Positions 7,055-14,960 of a stretch of 15,159 nucleotides of DNA are shown one piece after another (position 1 is the stretch's first letter; every line of letters starts with the position of its first letter). Under the pieces are notes generated by a model. It did not search any database. It worked only from the letters and a program-made list of their open reading frames with translations, and was not told where the DNA came from. Origin of the DNA: Deltaproteobacteria bacterium ADurb.Bin026. GTDB taxonomy: Bacteria; Desulfobacterota; Syntrophorhabdia; Syntrophorhabdales; Syntrophorhabdaceae. The stretch covers positions 1 to 15,159 of the forward strand of contig MWEV01000111.1 in NCBI GenBank assembly GCA_002071245.1. Direction: 5' to 3'. A program made the translations under genes and the position numbers.

Positions 7055-7876
7055 CTAAAGATTTTTTACCCGCCTCTCCACAATATCTAAAATATGGTCA
7101 GGGGTAGAGGCTCCCCCTGTAATGCCAATTTTATTTATACCCGAAAACCACCCAGGCATTATATCCTTTTCTGTTTCTATGTGGTATGAATTTTGCTGTA
7201 CCCTTTTCACCACATTATAAAGCTTTGCCGTATTTGAACTGTTTTTCCCTCCAACAATCAGCATTAGGTCGACCTTTGAGGCAAGTATGGCTGCCTCGTC
7301 CTGTCTTATTTCTGTACTATGACAAATCGTATTGTAAACTCTTAGTTCTTCGACCCCTTCTATCAGTCCCCTGACAATATTGAAAAACGTCTCTTTGTCC
7401 TGGGTGGTCTGGCTTACCACACCAATCTTTTTTTCTTTAATAGAAGTGGGTAGTTGCAATACAATACCATCATTGTCCAAATAACTCAACACACTTTTCA
7501 CTTCAGGGTGGTTTTTGTCTCCAACTATCACCACCTTGTATCCATTTTTTTTCAGGAATATTGCGCGTTTCCTCACCCTTTTGACAAAAGGACAGGTAGT
7601 GTCAATGATCGGTAACCCCTTGTTTTTTATGTATGCCTCTTCGTCCTTCTTGATTCCGTGTGTTCTGAATACAACTATCCCGTCGTCAATCTGATATACA
7701 TTGTCAACAGGAACAATACCCTTTTCCTTTAAATCTTTAACCATCTGGGGGTTATGTATTATAGGGCCTATAGTGTAGATTTTTTTACCGCTTTGTTCTG
7801 CCTCGCGCAAAACGATATTTATTGCCCTTCTTACGCCGAAGCAAAAACCTAAATGTTTTGTCTTAAGCACCTGCAT
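7055..7876 (-). CDS. ispH: 4-hydroxy-3-methylbut-2-enyl diphosphate reductase
   Basis: This 273-residue iron-sulfur enzyme carries out the last MEP-pathway step, reducing HMBPP to IPP and DMAPP. The three cluster cysteines are visible: C12 in GFCFGV, C95 in TTCPFV and C185 in TICHSTEIRQ. H41, H73, H123 and the catalytic Glu at 125 (KNHPEV) are present, as is the C-terminal GITGGASTPD substrate loop. I chose the ATG at 7876, where homologues begin (MQVLKTKHLGFCFG), with AAGGA ten bases upstream. An in-frame TTG at 7894 would add six residues but has no ribosome site. The start overlaps the end of cmk by 14 bases. The protein is not fused to S1, unlike in some Clostridia. Confidence 0.96.
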   Translation of the reverse strand: MQVLKTKHLGFCFGVRRAINIVLREAEQSGKKIYTIGPIIHNPQMVKDLKEKGIVPVDNVYQIDDGIVVFRTHGIKKDEEAYIKNKGLPIIDTTCPFVKRVRKRAIFLKKNGYKVVIVGDKNHPEVKSVLSYLDNDGIVLQLPTSIKEKKIGVVSQTTQDKETFFNIVRGLIEGVEELRVYNTICHSTEIRQDEAAILASKVDLMLIVGGKNSSNTAKLYNVVKRVQQNSYHIETEKDIMPGWFSGINKIGITGGASTPDHILDIVERRVKNL

Positions 7877-8561
7877 TATGTTCCAGTCCTTCAATGTATT
7901 TTAAGAGTTTATCTGTTACGCCTTTTGCATCTATGCCTGTAGTATCAATAACAACAGCCCCATGGGGAATTCTAAGTGGCGCAATATCTCTTCTCGAATC
8001 ATCCCTATCTCTTTTTGACATATCATCTTTGACGCTTGATATATCAGCGTTAATACCCTTTTCAGACAACTCGATATAGCGTCTTTTTGCCCTTTCTTCT
8101 TCACTTGCATCGAGATAAAACTTGACATCCGCTTCAGGGAAGACAACACTGCCAGTGTCCCTTCCCTCCATCACAATATGGCCGCTTGCGCCTATCTCTC
8201 TTTGTTTTTCTGTGAGAAATGTCCTGACTGACCTGTCTTGCGAGAGACTTGATGCAAGCATCGATATCTCCGGTGTCCTTATGGCGTAACTGACATCCAC
8301 ATCATTGATGAAAACCTTCGCTTCTTCACCAAATTCAAACCTTATCGATAGATTTTTAAGAAATGTTTCCATATCGTTTAAAGACGTTGTGGCACCAGTG
8401 CCTTGTGTTATACCCTCTGTCTTATATGCATAGGCTACCCCTCTGTACATGGCGCCTGTGTCGATATACAAATAGTTGAGTGACTTTGCAAGCATCTTAG
8501 CCACTGTACTTTTACCTGCACCGCTAGGACCGTCTATTGTAATGATAAGATGTTTCTTCAT
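7863..8561 (-). CDS. cmk: Cytidylate kinase
   Basis: This 232-residue bacterial CMP kinase phosphorylates CMP and dCMP for nucleotide supply and for CMP recycling from lipid and LPS synthesis. It has the P-loop GPSGAGKST (residues 11-19), the substrate segment DTGAMYRG (34-41), the insert domain typical of bacterial enzymes, MEGRDTGSVVFP, and the lid segment DASEEERAKRR. The C-terminus, beyond the DTTG turn, is of normal length. It starts within the hisC stop codon (ATGA overlap) and has no strong ribosome site, so translational coupling is likely. Confidence 0.95.
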   Translation of the reverse strand: MKKHLIITIDGPSGAGKSTVAKMLAKSLNYLYIDTGAMYRGVAYAYKTEGITQGTGATTSLNDMETFLKNLSIRFEFGEEAKVFINDVDVSYAIRTPEISMLASSLSQDRSVRTFLTEKQREIGASGHIVMEGRDTGSVVFPEADVKFYLDASEEERAKRRYIELSEKGINADISSVKDDMSKRDRDDSRRDIAPLRIPHGAVVIDTTGIDAKGVTDKLLKYIEGLEHNAGA

Positions 8562-9655
8562 CTGGTAAAAGTATGTGCCCTCCTTCTTTGCATAATGTTT
8601 TTCAATGCCTCGATAAACCGCTCGTTTTCCTCCATCCTCCCTATTGAAACCCTAATATATTCTGGAAGATCGTAGGCGCCCATCCATCTCGTGAGAACCT
8701 TTTCTTCAAACAGATCCCTTGTAATCCCCTCAGCATCTCGCCCGACTCGGAACAGGATGTAATTTGCCTCTGTTGGGACATATGCAATCGACAAATCACT
8801 AAAGGCGTTGTACAGGTATGTTTTGCCTTTTTTGTTATTCTCAAGCACCCGTTTTAAATGTTCTTCATCGTTTAATGCAGACTTTGCAGCTATCAGGGCA
8901 ATTGTGTTTGCGCTGAATGGTTGTCTCGTCCGCTCCAGATATGAGGCAAGAGACGCTTCACATATGCCGTATCCGAGCCTAAGACCGGCAAGCGCATATG
9001 CCTTGGAAAACGTTCTAAGCGTTAGAACAGGAAACTCATTGATATACTTGCAAGAATTAGGAAAAGTTTTGTTTTCCACGAACTCTGCATATGCCTCGTC
9101 AACAACGATAAGAATTTCATCGGGTATTTCCTTCAAAAATGTAATAAAATCTCTTTCTTGGAAGATCGTGCCTGTCGGATTCAGGGGATTGTTCAGAAAT
9201 ATCAAACGGGTTTGGTCATCGATTGCATCGAGGATAGCCTTAAGATCGACCTCCATTTGTTTGCCCAGCGGAACCTTGCATAAATTGTATCCATAGACCT
9301 TTGATGAAATGGCATAAAAGGCAAAAGATGGCTGTGATATGATAACGGTGCGTCTATCGCTTGTCTTCGCCGCTTTAAGCGCCATCTCTATGAGTTCATC
9401 AGAGCCGTTTCCAAGCACTATCTGGTTTGGTGTCGCATGATATTTTTTTGCAATCGCCTCTTTCAGTTCGTTTTCACCACCAGGGTAACGTGTTATATTG
9501 GGTAAAGCATCGATTATATCTGTAAGTACAAAGGGGGATGGAGGAAACGGATTTTCATTTGATGCAAGCCTTACCCATCCATCGCCAACCCCATACATAG
9601 CGGCTTTGGGATAGTAAGGAATCTCTTCGATATTTTTATCTATCGTCAACTTCAT
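8558..9655 (-). CDS. hisC: Histidinol-phosphate aminotransferase
   Basis: This 365-residue class I/II PLP aminotransferase catalyses step seven of histidine synthesis (imidazole acetol phosphate to histidinol phosphate). The family features are in order: LASNENPFPPSP near residue 31, YPGGENELKEAIA at 58-70, LGNGSDELIE at 81-90, FLNNPLNPTG at 153-162, the VVDEAYAEF segment around 184, and the PLP lysine K218 in RTFSKAYALAGLRLGYG. The start overlaps the stop of the PHP phosphatase gene (ATGA), and the end overlaps cmk in the same way. Related enzymes can act on aromatic or other amino acids, so the substrate is a family-level call. No other his gene is in the window. Confidence 0.92.
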   Translation of the reverse strand: MKLTIDKNIEEIPYYPKAAMYGVGDGWVRLASNENPFPPSPFVLTDIIDALPNITRYPGGENELKEAIAKKYHATPNQIVLGNGSDELIEMALKAAKTSDRRTVIISQPSFAFYAISSKVYGYNLCKVPLGKQMEVDLKAILDAIDDQTRLIFLNNPLNPTGTIFQERDFITFLKEIPDEILIVVDEAYAEFVENKTFPNSCKYINEFPVLTLRTFSKAYALAGLRLGYGICEASLASYLERTRQPFSANTIALIAAKSALNDEEHLKRVLENNKKGKTYLYNAFSDLSIAYVPTEANYILFRVGRDAEGITRDLFEEKVLTRWMGAYDLPEYIRVSIGRMEENERFIEALKNIMQRRRAHTFTR

Positions 9656-10311
9656 CTTTTCTTTTCCATAGCCTTTTTAATAAGTTCCATTGCATTTTGC
9701 TGCATAATGTCAAACATGTCGGGTTTTAAACCCGCCCCAGAGACGATTTTTCTTGCCTGCTCCATGTCTGTTAAGTCAGACGGACTATGTGAATCTGTAT
9801 CGAATATGAGCTTTGCGCCATGCTTTTGCGCAAGCATCCCCACATGACCGTTCGCCAGAGAATGGCCTTTACGGCCGCTTATTTCAAGGAGAACACCATT
9901 CTTTTTAGCAAGCAGGACATCGTCTTCTTCTATCAGCCCAGGGTGTGCGAGGATATCAACCCCTGCCTTTATGGCTTCATTATTTGTGCCTTTCTCAACG
10001 GGTTCTGCGATAGTTTCGCCGTGGACAATAACATAGTATATACCGAGTTCCCGGGCAAATTTTACAATTCCTGCTATGAGATGTTTTGGTACATGCGTTA
10101 TCTCAACACCAGGCAAGACTGTTATGCCCTCGTGATAGGTTACAAACGAGCTGATTTTAAGAATCGATGCGATAACATTTTCAATGCTTGTGTGGTCTGC
10201 ATGGTCTGATATGCCGATCACCTTATATCCTTTTACCTTTGCCCTACGGGCTAACTCAGCCGGCAGGAGTTCGCCATCGCTTATAAGCGAATGTGTATGT
10301 AAATCAATCAT
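9652..10311 (-). CDS. PHP-domain phosphatase, histidinol-phosphatase-like
   Basis: This 219-residue single-domain PHP metallohydrolase shows the metal-binding motifs in order: MIDLHTHS (H5, H7), ISDHADH (D36, H37, H40), PGVEITH (E70), VIVHGE (H97), LAHPG (H123) and DTDSHSP (D173, H175). Such short PHP proteins are commonly labelled histidinol phosphate phosphatase domain proteins. Its four-base overlap with hisC makes histidinol phosphate, the product of HisC, a plausible substrate, but this is inference from context. The alternative is a general phosphoesterase. A good AGAGGG ribosome site lies six bases before the ATG. It follows the DUF151 gene after a 50-base gap, the largest inside the cluster. 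Confidence 0.85.
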   Translation of the reverse strand: MIDLHTHSLISDGELLPAELARRAKVKGYKVIGISDHADHTSIENVIASILKISSFVTYHEGITVLPGVEITHVPKHLIAGIVKFARELGIYYVIVHGETIAEPVEKGTNNEAIKAGVDILAHPGLIEEDDVLLAKKNGVLLEISGRKGHSLANGHVGMLAQKHGAKLIFDTDSHSPSDLTDMEQARKIVSGAGLKPDMFDIMQQNAMELIKKAMEKKR

Positions 10312-10361
10312 AAAAAACCCTCTTACAGTTTATGCTTTTTGAGAAGTGTCATATTTTTTTG

Positions 10362-10859
10362 TCACATCTTATATTTGCCGAAATCATCCGGTGAAAGGTT
10401 CTCGAGTATATCCTCCCAATCGCTTGATTCAGTAACAACCTTATCGCCTTTTGTAGAGAGATCAACCTTGGCAGATCTCTTTATTACACTCTCCTCTACA
10501 AAGATTGGTGCATTTGTTCTCAAGGCAATGGCTATTGCATCGCTTGGCCTCGAATCGATAACCAGCCTTCTGTTATCTACATCAAGATGGAGCAATGCAT
10601 AATAGGTATTGTCCTTTAAATCGTTCACCTCTATCCTCACAATCTTTACACCGAGTTTATCCAGTAAGTTTTTTACGAGGTCATGGGTCATGGGTCTTGG
10701 TGTATTGATATTTTCCAGCGCAGTGGCAATGCTCGACGCCTCAAGAAGACCAATCCAGATAGGCAAAACGTCTTTGTCCTCAAGGTCCTTAAGGAGCACT
10801 ATTGGTGTGTTTGTAAAAGGATCAACCGTTATGCCTGCTACCTTCATCTCTTTAAACAT
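10362..10859 (-). CDS. DUF151 bifunctional nuclease family protein
   Basis: This 165-residue protein of the DUF151/BFN family begins MFKEMKVAGITVDPFTNTPIV and contains LPIWIGLLEASSIA (about 32-45), a conserved RPMTHDL segment (about 55) and DSRPSDAIAIALR (about 102-114), the most conserved stretch of the family. Plant and bacterial members have been reported to have combined RNase and DNase activity; the in vivo role in bacteria is not known to me. It has a strong GGAGGT site eight bases before the ATG and starts 17 bases after miaB. This miaB neighbourhood recurs in Gram-negative anaerobes as far as I recall. Confidence 0.88.
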   Translation of the reverse strand: MFKEMKVAGITVDPFTNTPIVLLKDLEDKDVLPIWIGLLEASSIATALENINTPRPMTHDLVKNLLDKLGVKIVRIEVNDLKDNTYYALLHLDVDNRRLVIDSRPSDAIAIALRTNAPIFVEESVIKRSAKVDLSTKGDKVVTESSDWEDILENLSPDDFGKYKM

Positions 10860-10876
10860 ACCTTGCCACCTCCATA

Positions 10877-12178
10877 TTAAGGCTCTTCACCTTTTAGTGA
10901 GTTTGCATAACCTTTAATGATTTTAACATCGGTCATACTGCCAATCATATCATGTTTTCCTTTGAAATTCACAATCTTATTTGTCCTGGTTCTTCCTGTC
11001 AACTCTTCGTTCGAGTTTTTGCTCGCACCTTCTACAAGCACTTGAAAGGTTTTACCTTCCATTGCCCTGTTTTTCTTTATGGTTATGGCTTTTTGAACAG
11101 TCTGAAGATGTCTTAGTCTCTCAAGCGCCTTCTCTTTTGTTACATCATTTGGAAGGTTTGAGGCAGCAGCATATTTTCTTGGGGAATAGACAAAAGAGAA
11201 TATGCCGTCAAATTCCAAAAGGGTTATCAATTCCATCGTTTCGTTAAATGCGTCGTCATCTTCTCCGGGGAAACCAACTATACAATCTGATGTAATTGCA
11301 ATGTCACTGCAACGCATTCTTAGATGTGTGATCTTGTCTATATACTGTTTCACCGTGTAACCCCTGTTCATCAGCCTTAAAATCTTGTCAGAGCCGGCCT
11401 GAAAGGGAAGATGTATTTGTTCGCAGAGCTTTTCAAGTCTTCCAAAACATTCAATGAGATTGGGTGATAAATCCTTTGGGTGTGACGTTACAAACCTTAT
11501 CCTTTCTATCCCGTTGAATTCGTTGATTGTTTCGAGTAGTTCCGGAAAAGATAAATCGTTGTTTCCTTTGTTGTATGAGTTCACATTCTGACCAAGAAGT
11601 ATTATTTCCTTTACACCGTTATCGGACATCATTTTAATCTCGTTGAGGATATCTTTGCTGTGCCGGCTTATTTCTCTCCCCCTTACGTAAGGCACAATGC
11701 AATAGCTGCAAAAGTTGTTACACCCCTTCATAATGGTAATAAATGCCTTCAGACCGTTCTTTTTATGTATACAATGCGAACCTATGCCAGGGTGATATCC
11801 GTTTTCAGAAAAGTCCATAAAATCGATATTATTCAATGCCTTATCTATAGCATCTGTGATTTTGTGTATGTTCGACGGCCCGAGTGAAAAGTCTACGAAG
11901 GGAAGTCTTTCCTTGATGTTGTTTTTCTCAAGCTGTGCAATACACCCCGTTACCCCTATTATCTTGCCATATCTGGCCTTCAGGGCTTTCAACCTACCCA
12001 TAAAGCTGTAAAATTTCTGCTCAGCCTTTTCCCTTACGCAGCAGGTGTTTACAACGATTACATCGGCCTCCCTTACCTCTTTAACGGGTATATAACCCTG
12101 TCCCTGCAGGAGATAATCCATCTTTTCAGAATCGTGCTCGTTCATCTGGCAGCCAAATGTTTGAATAAAGTATTTCAT
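10877..12178 (-). CDS. miaB: tRNA-2-methylthio-N6-isopentenyladenosine synthase
   Basis: This 433-residue radical SAM methylthiotransferase converts i6A37 to ms2i6A37 in tRNAs that read U-starting codons. The N-terminal UPF0004 domain holds the second cluster cysteines C10, C46 and C79. The radical SAM domain has C153, C157 and C160 in KGCNNFCSYC, followed by VPYVRGRE. The C-terminal TRAM domain spans about residues 365-428. TFGCQMNEHDSEKM at the start is typical of MiaB rather than MtaB or RimO. It starts within the surE stop (ATGA). Its substrate needs prior prenylation by MiaA, which is not in the window. Confidence 0.95.
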   Translation of the reverse strand: MKYFIQTFGCQMNEHDSEKMDYLLQGQGYIPVKEVREADVIVVNTCCVREKAEQKFYSFMGRLKALKARYGKIIGVTGCIAQLEKNNIKERLPFVDFSLGPSNIHKITDAIDKALNNIDFMDFSENGYHPGIGSHCIHKKNGLKAFITIMKGCNNFCSYCIVPYVRGREISRHSKDILNEIKMMSDNGVKEIILLGQNVNSYNKGNNDLSFPELLETINEFNGIERIRFVTSHPKDLSPNLIECFGRLEKLCEQIHLPFQAGSDKILRLMNRGYTVKQYIDKITHLRMRCSDIAITSDCIVGFPGEDDDAFNETMELITLLEFDGIFSFVYSPRKYAAASNLPNDVTKEKALERLRHLQTVQKAITIKKNRAMEGKTFQVLVEGASKNSNEELTGRTRTNKIVNFKGKHDMIGSMTDVKIIKGYANSLKGEEP

Positions 12179-12930
12179 GTTCTATCCACTGCCTTGAAAT
12201 GATCTCTCAAAACATTTAAATATTCGTTATGCGTCATATTAAGACCAAGAGGTGTAATTGAGACATAACCATTCTCAACTGCATAGAGGTCAGTCCCTTC
12301 TGTGCGTTCGAAATTATCTCCACTTCCGCCTATCCAGTAGTACTTGTTGCCCCTCGGATCAATACGCTCTGTAATTGTTCCATTATATATCCTTTTTCCA
12401 AGCCGTGTCACCATAAAACCCTTCAGTCTTTCTCTTTTGATATTAGGGATGTTGATATTCAGCAGTATGCCGGAAGGCATTTCAATATCAACTGATTTTT
12501 CAATAACAGATGAGATGGTTTCTACTGCATCTTCAAACAGATAATCCTGTCTCGCATCGATAGAAACTGCAATCGAGTTTATTCCAAGAAATGCACCCTC
12601 TTTAGCTGCAGCGACAGTACCTGAATAATTTACATCCTGGCCCATATTAGGACCTCTGTTAATGCCAGAGATGACAAGGTCAGGCATTTTTTTCATTAGA
12701 ACCTTTGTCCCAAGTAGTACACAATCAGCCGGGGTACCGTTTGTTGAAAATAACGCCTCATCTATCTTCTTAATCCTCAAAGGTTTGTGTAGGGTAATCG
12801 CATGTCCCACGCATGTCCTTTCTTTTTCAGGCGCAATAGCCAGTACATCGTGGCGTTTTGACAGACGCTCCTTGAGCAGGGTAAAACCTCTTGAATCGAT
12901 ACCATCATCATTGGTTAGAAGGATTAACAA
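12175..12930 (-). CDS. surE: 5'/3'-nucleotidase SurE
   Basis: This 251-residue survival-protein nucleotidase removes phosphate from 5'- and 3'-nucleoside monophosphates. Visible motifs are LTNDDG (D8, D9), the APEKERT segment where Thr39 takes the place of the usual Ser ligand, NGTPADC (64-70) and SGINRGPNMGQDVNYSGT (88-104) with metal ligand N91. The start is TTG at 12930, since homologues begin directly with M-x-ILLTNDDG. The open frame runs 30 codons further upstream, but that part is the tRNA-Pro gene and its trailer read as protein. The ribosome site is weak (GGGATGG). It lies 44 bases behind the tRNA and is the first protein gene of the long cluster. Confidence 0.93.
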   Translation of the reverse strand: MLILLTNDDGIDSRGFTLLKERLSKRHDVLAIAPEKERTCVGHAITLHKPLRIKKIDEALFSTNGTPADCVLLGTKVLMKKMPDLVISGINRGPNMGQDVNYSGTVAAAKEGAFLGINSIAVSIDARQDYLFEDAVETISSVIEKSVDIEMPSGILLNINIPNIKRERLKGFMVTRLGKRIYNGTITERIDPRGNKYYWIGGSGDNFERTEGTDLYAVENGYVSITPLGLNMTHNEYLNVLRDHFKAVDRT

Positions 12931-12974
12931 AGAAAACCATCCCGGATTAAGCCATTTGCGGTTTGAATATAGTA

Positions 12975-13050
12975 TCGGGGCGACGGGATTTGAACCTGCG
13001 GCCTCTTGCACCCCAAGCAAGTGCGCTAAACCATGCTGCGCTACGCCCCG
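12975..13050 (-). tRNA. tRNA-Pro (anticodon GGG)
   Basis: The 76 bases fold as a full cloverleaf. The acceptor stem is CGGGGCG with CGCCCCG, the D stem GCGC/GCGC, the anticodon stem CTTGC/GCAAG with loop TTGGGGT (anticodon GGG), and the T-arm has TTCAAAT. The anticodon reads CCC and CCU. The T stem GCAGG/CCCGT has an A·C mismatch at pair 51-63 and a G·U at 49-65. CCA is not encoded. It stands first in the minus-strand cluster, 44 bases before surE. Confidence 0.96.
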
Positions 13051-13069
13051 ATATCTCTAATTTTACAGG

Positions 13070-13098
13070 AATATCAGACAAAAGTCCATATGTTTCAA
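13070..13098 (-). promoter_or_regulatory. Candidate promoter for tRNA-Pro and the surE-miaB cluster
   Basis: On the minus strand TTGAAA (13093-13098, five of six matches to the -35 consensus) and GATATT (13070-13075, four of six to the -10) are 17 bases apart. This would start transcription about 12-13 bases before the tRNA 5' end, which is a usual distance. It is the only reasonable promoter I see between the symporter terminator and the tRNA. Confidence 0.4.
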
Positions 13099-13186
13099 AT
13101 TAGAATTTCTTGTTACTGTGAAAAGACATTTTCAATAGAGGCAAAAAGTCTCGATGAGCAACAGAGCAGGAACTTTATAAAAATGA

Positions 13187-13215
13187 ATAAAGGGCTTGAT
13201 ATCCAAGCCCTTTAT
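13187..13215 (-). terminator. Intrinsic terminator behind the symporter gene
   Basis: A perfect 12-bp stem (13187-13198 with 13204-13215, loop of five bases) contains AAAGGGCTTG and its complement. Read on the minus strand it is followed by ATTCATTTTTATAAAG, a moderate T-rich tail. It lies 24 bases behind the symporter stop and separates the symporter unit from the tRNA-surE cluster. The plus-strand side has no T-run. Confidence 0.75.
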
Positions 13216-13239
13216 ATGGTTAGAGGATTGTCTCTTATT

Positions 13240-14811
13240 CTATTTTTTTGCTGGAAAGAGTTTGTCGATGAGTTCTTTTGATGGTGGTTTAGTTATAGCA
13301 CTTACTATGAAATAGAGCAAACCGCACCCTATCACAAGCCACCACTCAAATGTACCCATACCTATCTCTTTCTTGAGAAGGACTTTGTATCCACCCCATG
13401 CACTCATGACTGTACCATACAATACGCAGCAAAGTGCACCCCACTTTGTCGCACGCTTCCAGTAATAGGAAACTGCTGTTACAAAGAAGAAGATGGCGCC
13501 TAAGCCCATGGCTGCAAGACCCATGAAGATAGAGAGCAATGGTGGAGGATTAACGAGTGTCCAGTAGAATGGGAGGAAAAGGAATAAGGCGATGAGGAAA
13601 TACCCAAGGTTGAGCATTGCCTTATCTGATACCTGTGGCCACCAGAGTTTTATAACATCACGCGTAACGTTTGCGCTCATGATAAAGACCATGCCTGCAA
13701 GGGTTGAAAGCGCCGCTGCGAATAGACCCATGACATAAAGTGTCATCATGGGGACACCACCAACGGCATATGCAAGCTCAGGTGCTGCAAGGTCTGCAGC
13801 CCATGGCTTAATCTTAAGGAGGTTAGGCCCAAAAAGCATCCTGGCAACAAGACCGTTGCTTGAACAGTCGAGCATGATCGGGATACCGGCTATCAGGAAG
13901 ACAACCGTAATGAGCGTCCAGTAACCCTTTTTGGTCAATGTACCCATACCGAGGAAACGGCTCACATTATGCGGGAAACCAATGGCCATAGTGAAGAATA
14001 TGACAGGTGTGGCAAGGATACCCACGAGGCTCGAAAAGAGCTGGGTCGGCCCGACCTTAGGAAGCTCTGGTCTCATGAGTTTTATGAGGGCAGGACCAAC
14101 TTTGGGCTCCATGTATAGTTTTGCAGAGATTTCATAGAAACCTCCAGCATATATGATCGCCCAGATGCCGAGAAGGGCACCGACAAAACCGAGGAAGGCC
14201 CCCTGAAACGCCATGGACCACTGTGTGCCAAGATAACCACCGAGCACCATGTAGAGCCAAGCAATAAGGATAGATAGCAACAGACACCATAGCGGCGGAA
14301 GACCAGTCGTTGCATACCAGACACCGCCTGCTGCCTTTAGCTGTCCGACAGAGTACATAAAAAGAAAATATAACATACATAATGCAACAACGGTCTGGAG
14401 CATCTTGCTCTCAAAGCGTCTTCCAATTGTTTCCGGCAGTGTTGCTGCGCCAAGCTTCTTTGAAAATGAGGCAGTTTTTACTGCGGCAAGCCAACAGCAT
14501 GGAATCAGTCCGAGCAAACTCCATATACCGGCAAACCACATACCCGAAAAGCCAACAGAATAGACAATGCCCGTACTTCCTGCAAATGCCCAGCCTGACA
14601 GATACGATGCAGCAAGTGCGCAGCCTGTCACGACAGGACCGATGTCACGTTTTCCGACGAGATATTCGTCAAATGAGCCTTTTGCCACCCTTTTCTTACT
14701 GATAATACCGAGCATGATAGAAAATACGAGGAGCAGACCAACACCTATCACACCCCAAACAGCCATCGATGTGGTGGGTTTTACATATTCCATATATGTT
14801 ATTGGATTCAT
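13240..14811 (-). CDS. Sodium:solute symporter (SSS family, ActP/PanF-like)
   Basis: This is a 523-residue inner-membrane sodium:solute symporter with about 13 predicted hydrophobic segments. Recognisable features are SFDEYLVGKRDIGP (near residue 46, the loop before the second helix), GCALAASYLSGWAFAGSTG (first unwound helix region), ATLPETIGRRFES, FPHNVSRFLGM, and AAALSTLAGMVFIMSANVTRD, the sodium-site helix with its paired small residues. The FPHN and ALSTLAG patterns are closest to monocarboxylate (acetate, propionate) or pantothenate carriers, so an organic acid is a fair guess, but the substrate is unproven. The start is ATG at 14811 with GGGGGTGG upstream. The open frame extends 28 codons further, but that region encodes the small membrane protein in another frame. 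Confidence 0.9.
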   Translation of the reverse strand: MNPITYMEYVKPTTSMAVWGVIGVGLLLVFSIMLGIISKKRVAKGSFDEYLVGKRDIGPVVTGCALAASYLSGWAFAGSTGIVYSVGFSGMWFAGIWSLLGLIPCCWLAAVKTASFSKKLGAATLPETIGRRFESKMLQTVVALCMLYFLFMYSVGQLKAAGGVWYATTGLPPLWCLLLSILIAWLYMVLGGYLGTQWSMAFQGAFLGFVGALLGIWAIIYAGGFYEISAKLYMEPKVGPALIKLMRPELPKVGPTQLFSSLVGILATPVIFFTMAIGFPHNVSRFLGMGTLTKKGYWTLITVVFLIAGIPIMLDCSSNGLVARMLFGPNLLKIKPWAADLAAPELAYAVGGVPMMTLYVMGLFAAALSTLAGMVFIMSANVTRDVIKLWWPQVSDKAMLNLGYFLIALFLFLPFYWTLVNPPPLLSIFMGLAAMGLGAIFFFVTAVSYYWKRATKWGALCCVLYGTVMSAWGGYKVLLKKEIGMGTFEWWLVIGCGLLYFIVSAITKPPSKELIDKLFPAKK

Positions 14812-14960
14812 TCTTTCCACCCCCTTGTTATAAGCCATGTCCCTATAAATGTCATCAGGAACAGCCCGATAATTAACGCCCACCATACATACCATGGCGC
14901 CATCAATACTGACGGATCAGGGAGTGTTACAGGTGGTACTGCTGGTTGTACTGGTTGCAT
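14808..14960 (-). CDS. Small single-helix membrane protein, candidate symporter accessory subunit
   Basis: This 50-residue protein begins MQPVQPAVPPVTLPDPSV, a Pro/Val-rich leader, followed by one hydrophobic helix at about residues 23-44 flanked by tryptophans (WYVWW, TWL) and a basic end (TRGWKE). Its ATG has GGAGGG six bases upstream, the best ribosome site in the region. Its stop overlaps the symporter start as ATGA, so both are translated together. Small helix proteins encoded just upstream of SSS or related carriers are known in other settings (YjcH with ActP, MetS with MetP). Database entries called symporter small accessory protein also exist as I recall, and whether this one belongs there needs a profile search. 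It has no enzymatic motif. Confidence 0.75.
   Translation of the reverse strand: MQPVQPAVPPVTLPDPSVLMAPWYVWWALIIGLFLMTFIGTWLITRGWKE

Noticed and set aside
7877..7894. TTG start for ispH at 7894
   Set aside because: There is no ribosome site, and the six added residues are not part of the family. ATG at 7876 with AAGGA is better.
8808..9296. 162-codon plus-strand frame inside hisC
   Set aside because: It is the antisense of a well-supported hisC, with no ribosome site and no domain; it is a shadow frame.
12931..13020. N-terminal extension of SurE by 30 codons
   Set aside because: It is the tRNA-Pro gene and its trailer read as protein. SurE homologues start directly before ILLTNDDG, so TTG at 12930 is preferred.
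13033..13281. 82-codon plus-strand frame over the tRNA start and symporter end
   Set aside because: It runs through the tRNA 5' end, the terminator hairpin and the symporter 3' end, and has no recognisable domain. An internal start at 13090 (MFQIRISCYCEK) was considered but has no ribosome site.
14812..14895. N-terminal extension of the symporter by 28 codons
   Set aside because: The segment is hydrophilic, unlike SSS N-termini, and is coded in another frame by the small membrane protein. ATG at 14811 has its own purine-rich ribosome site.
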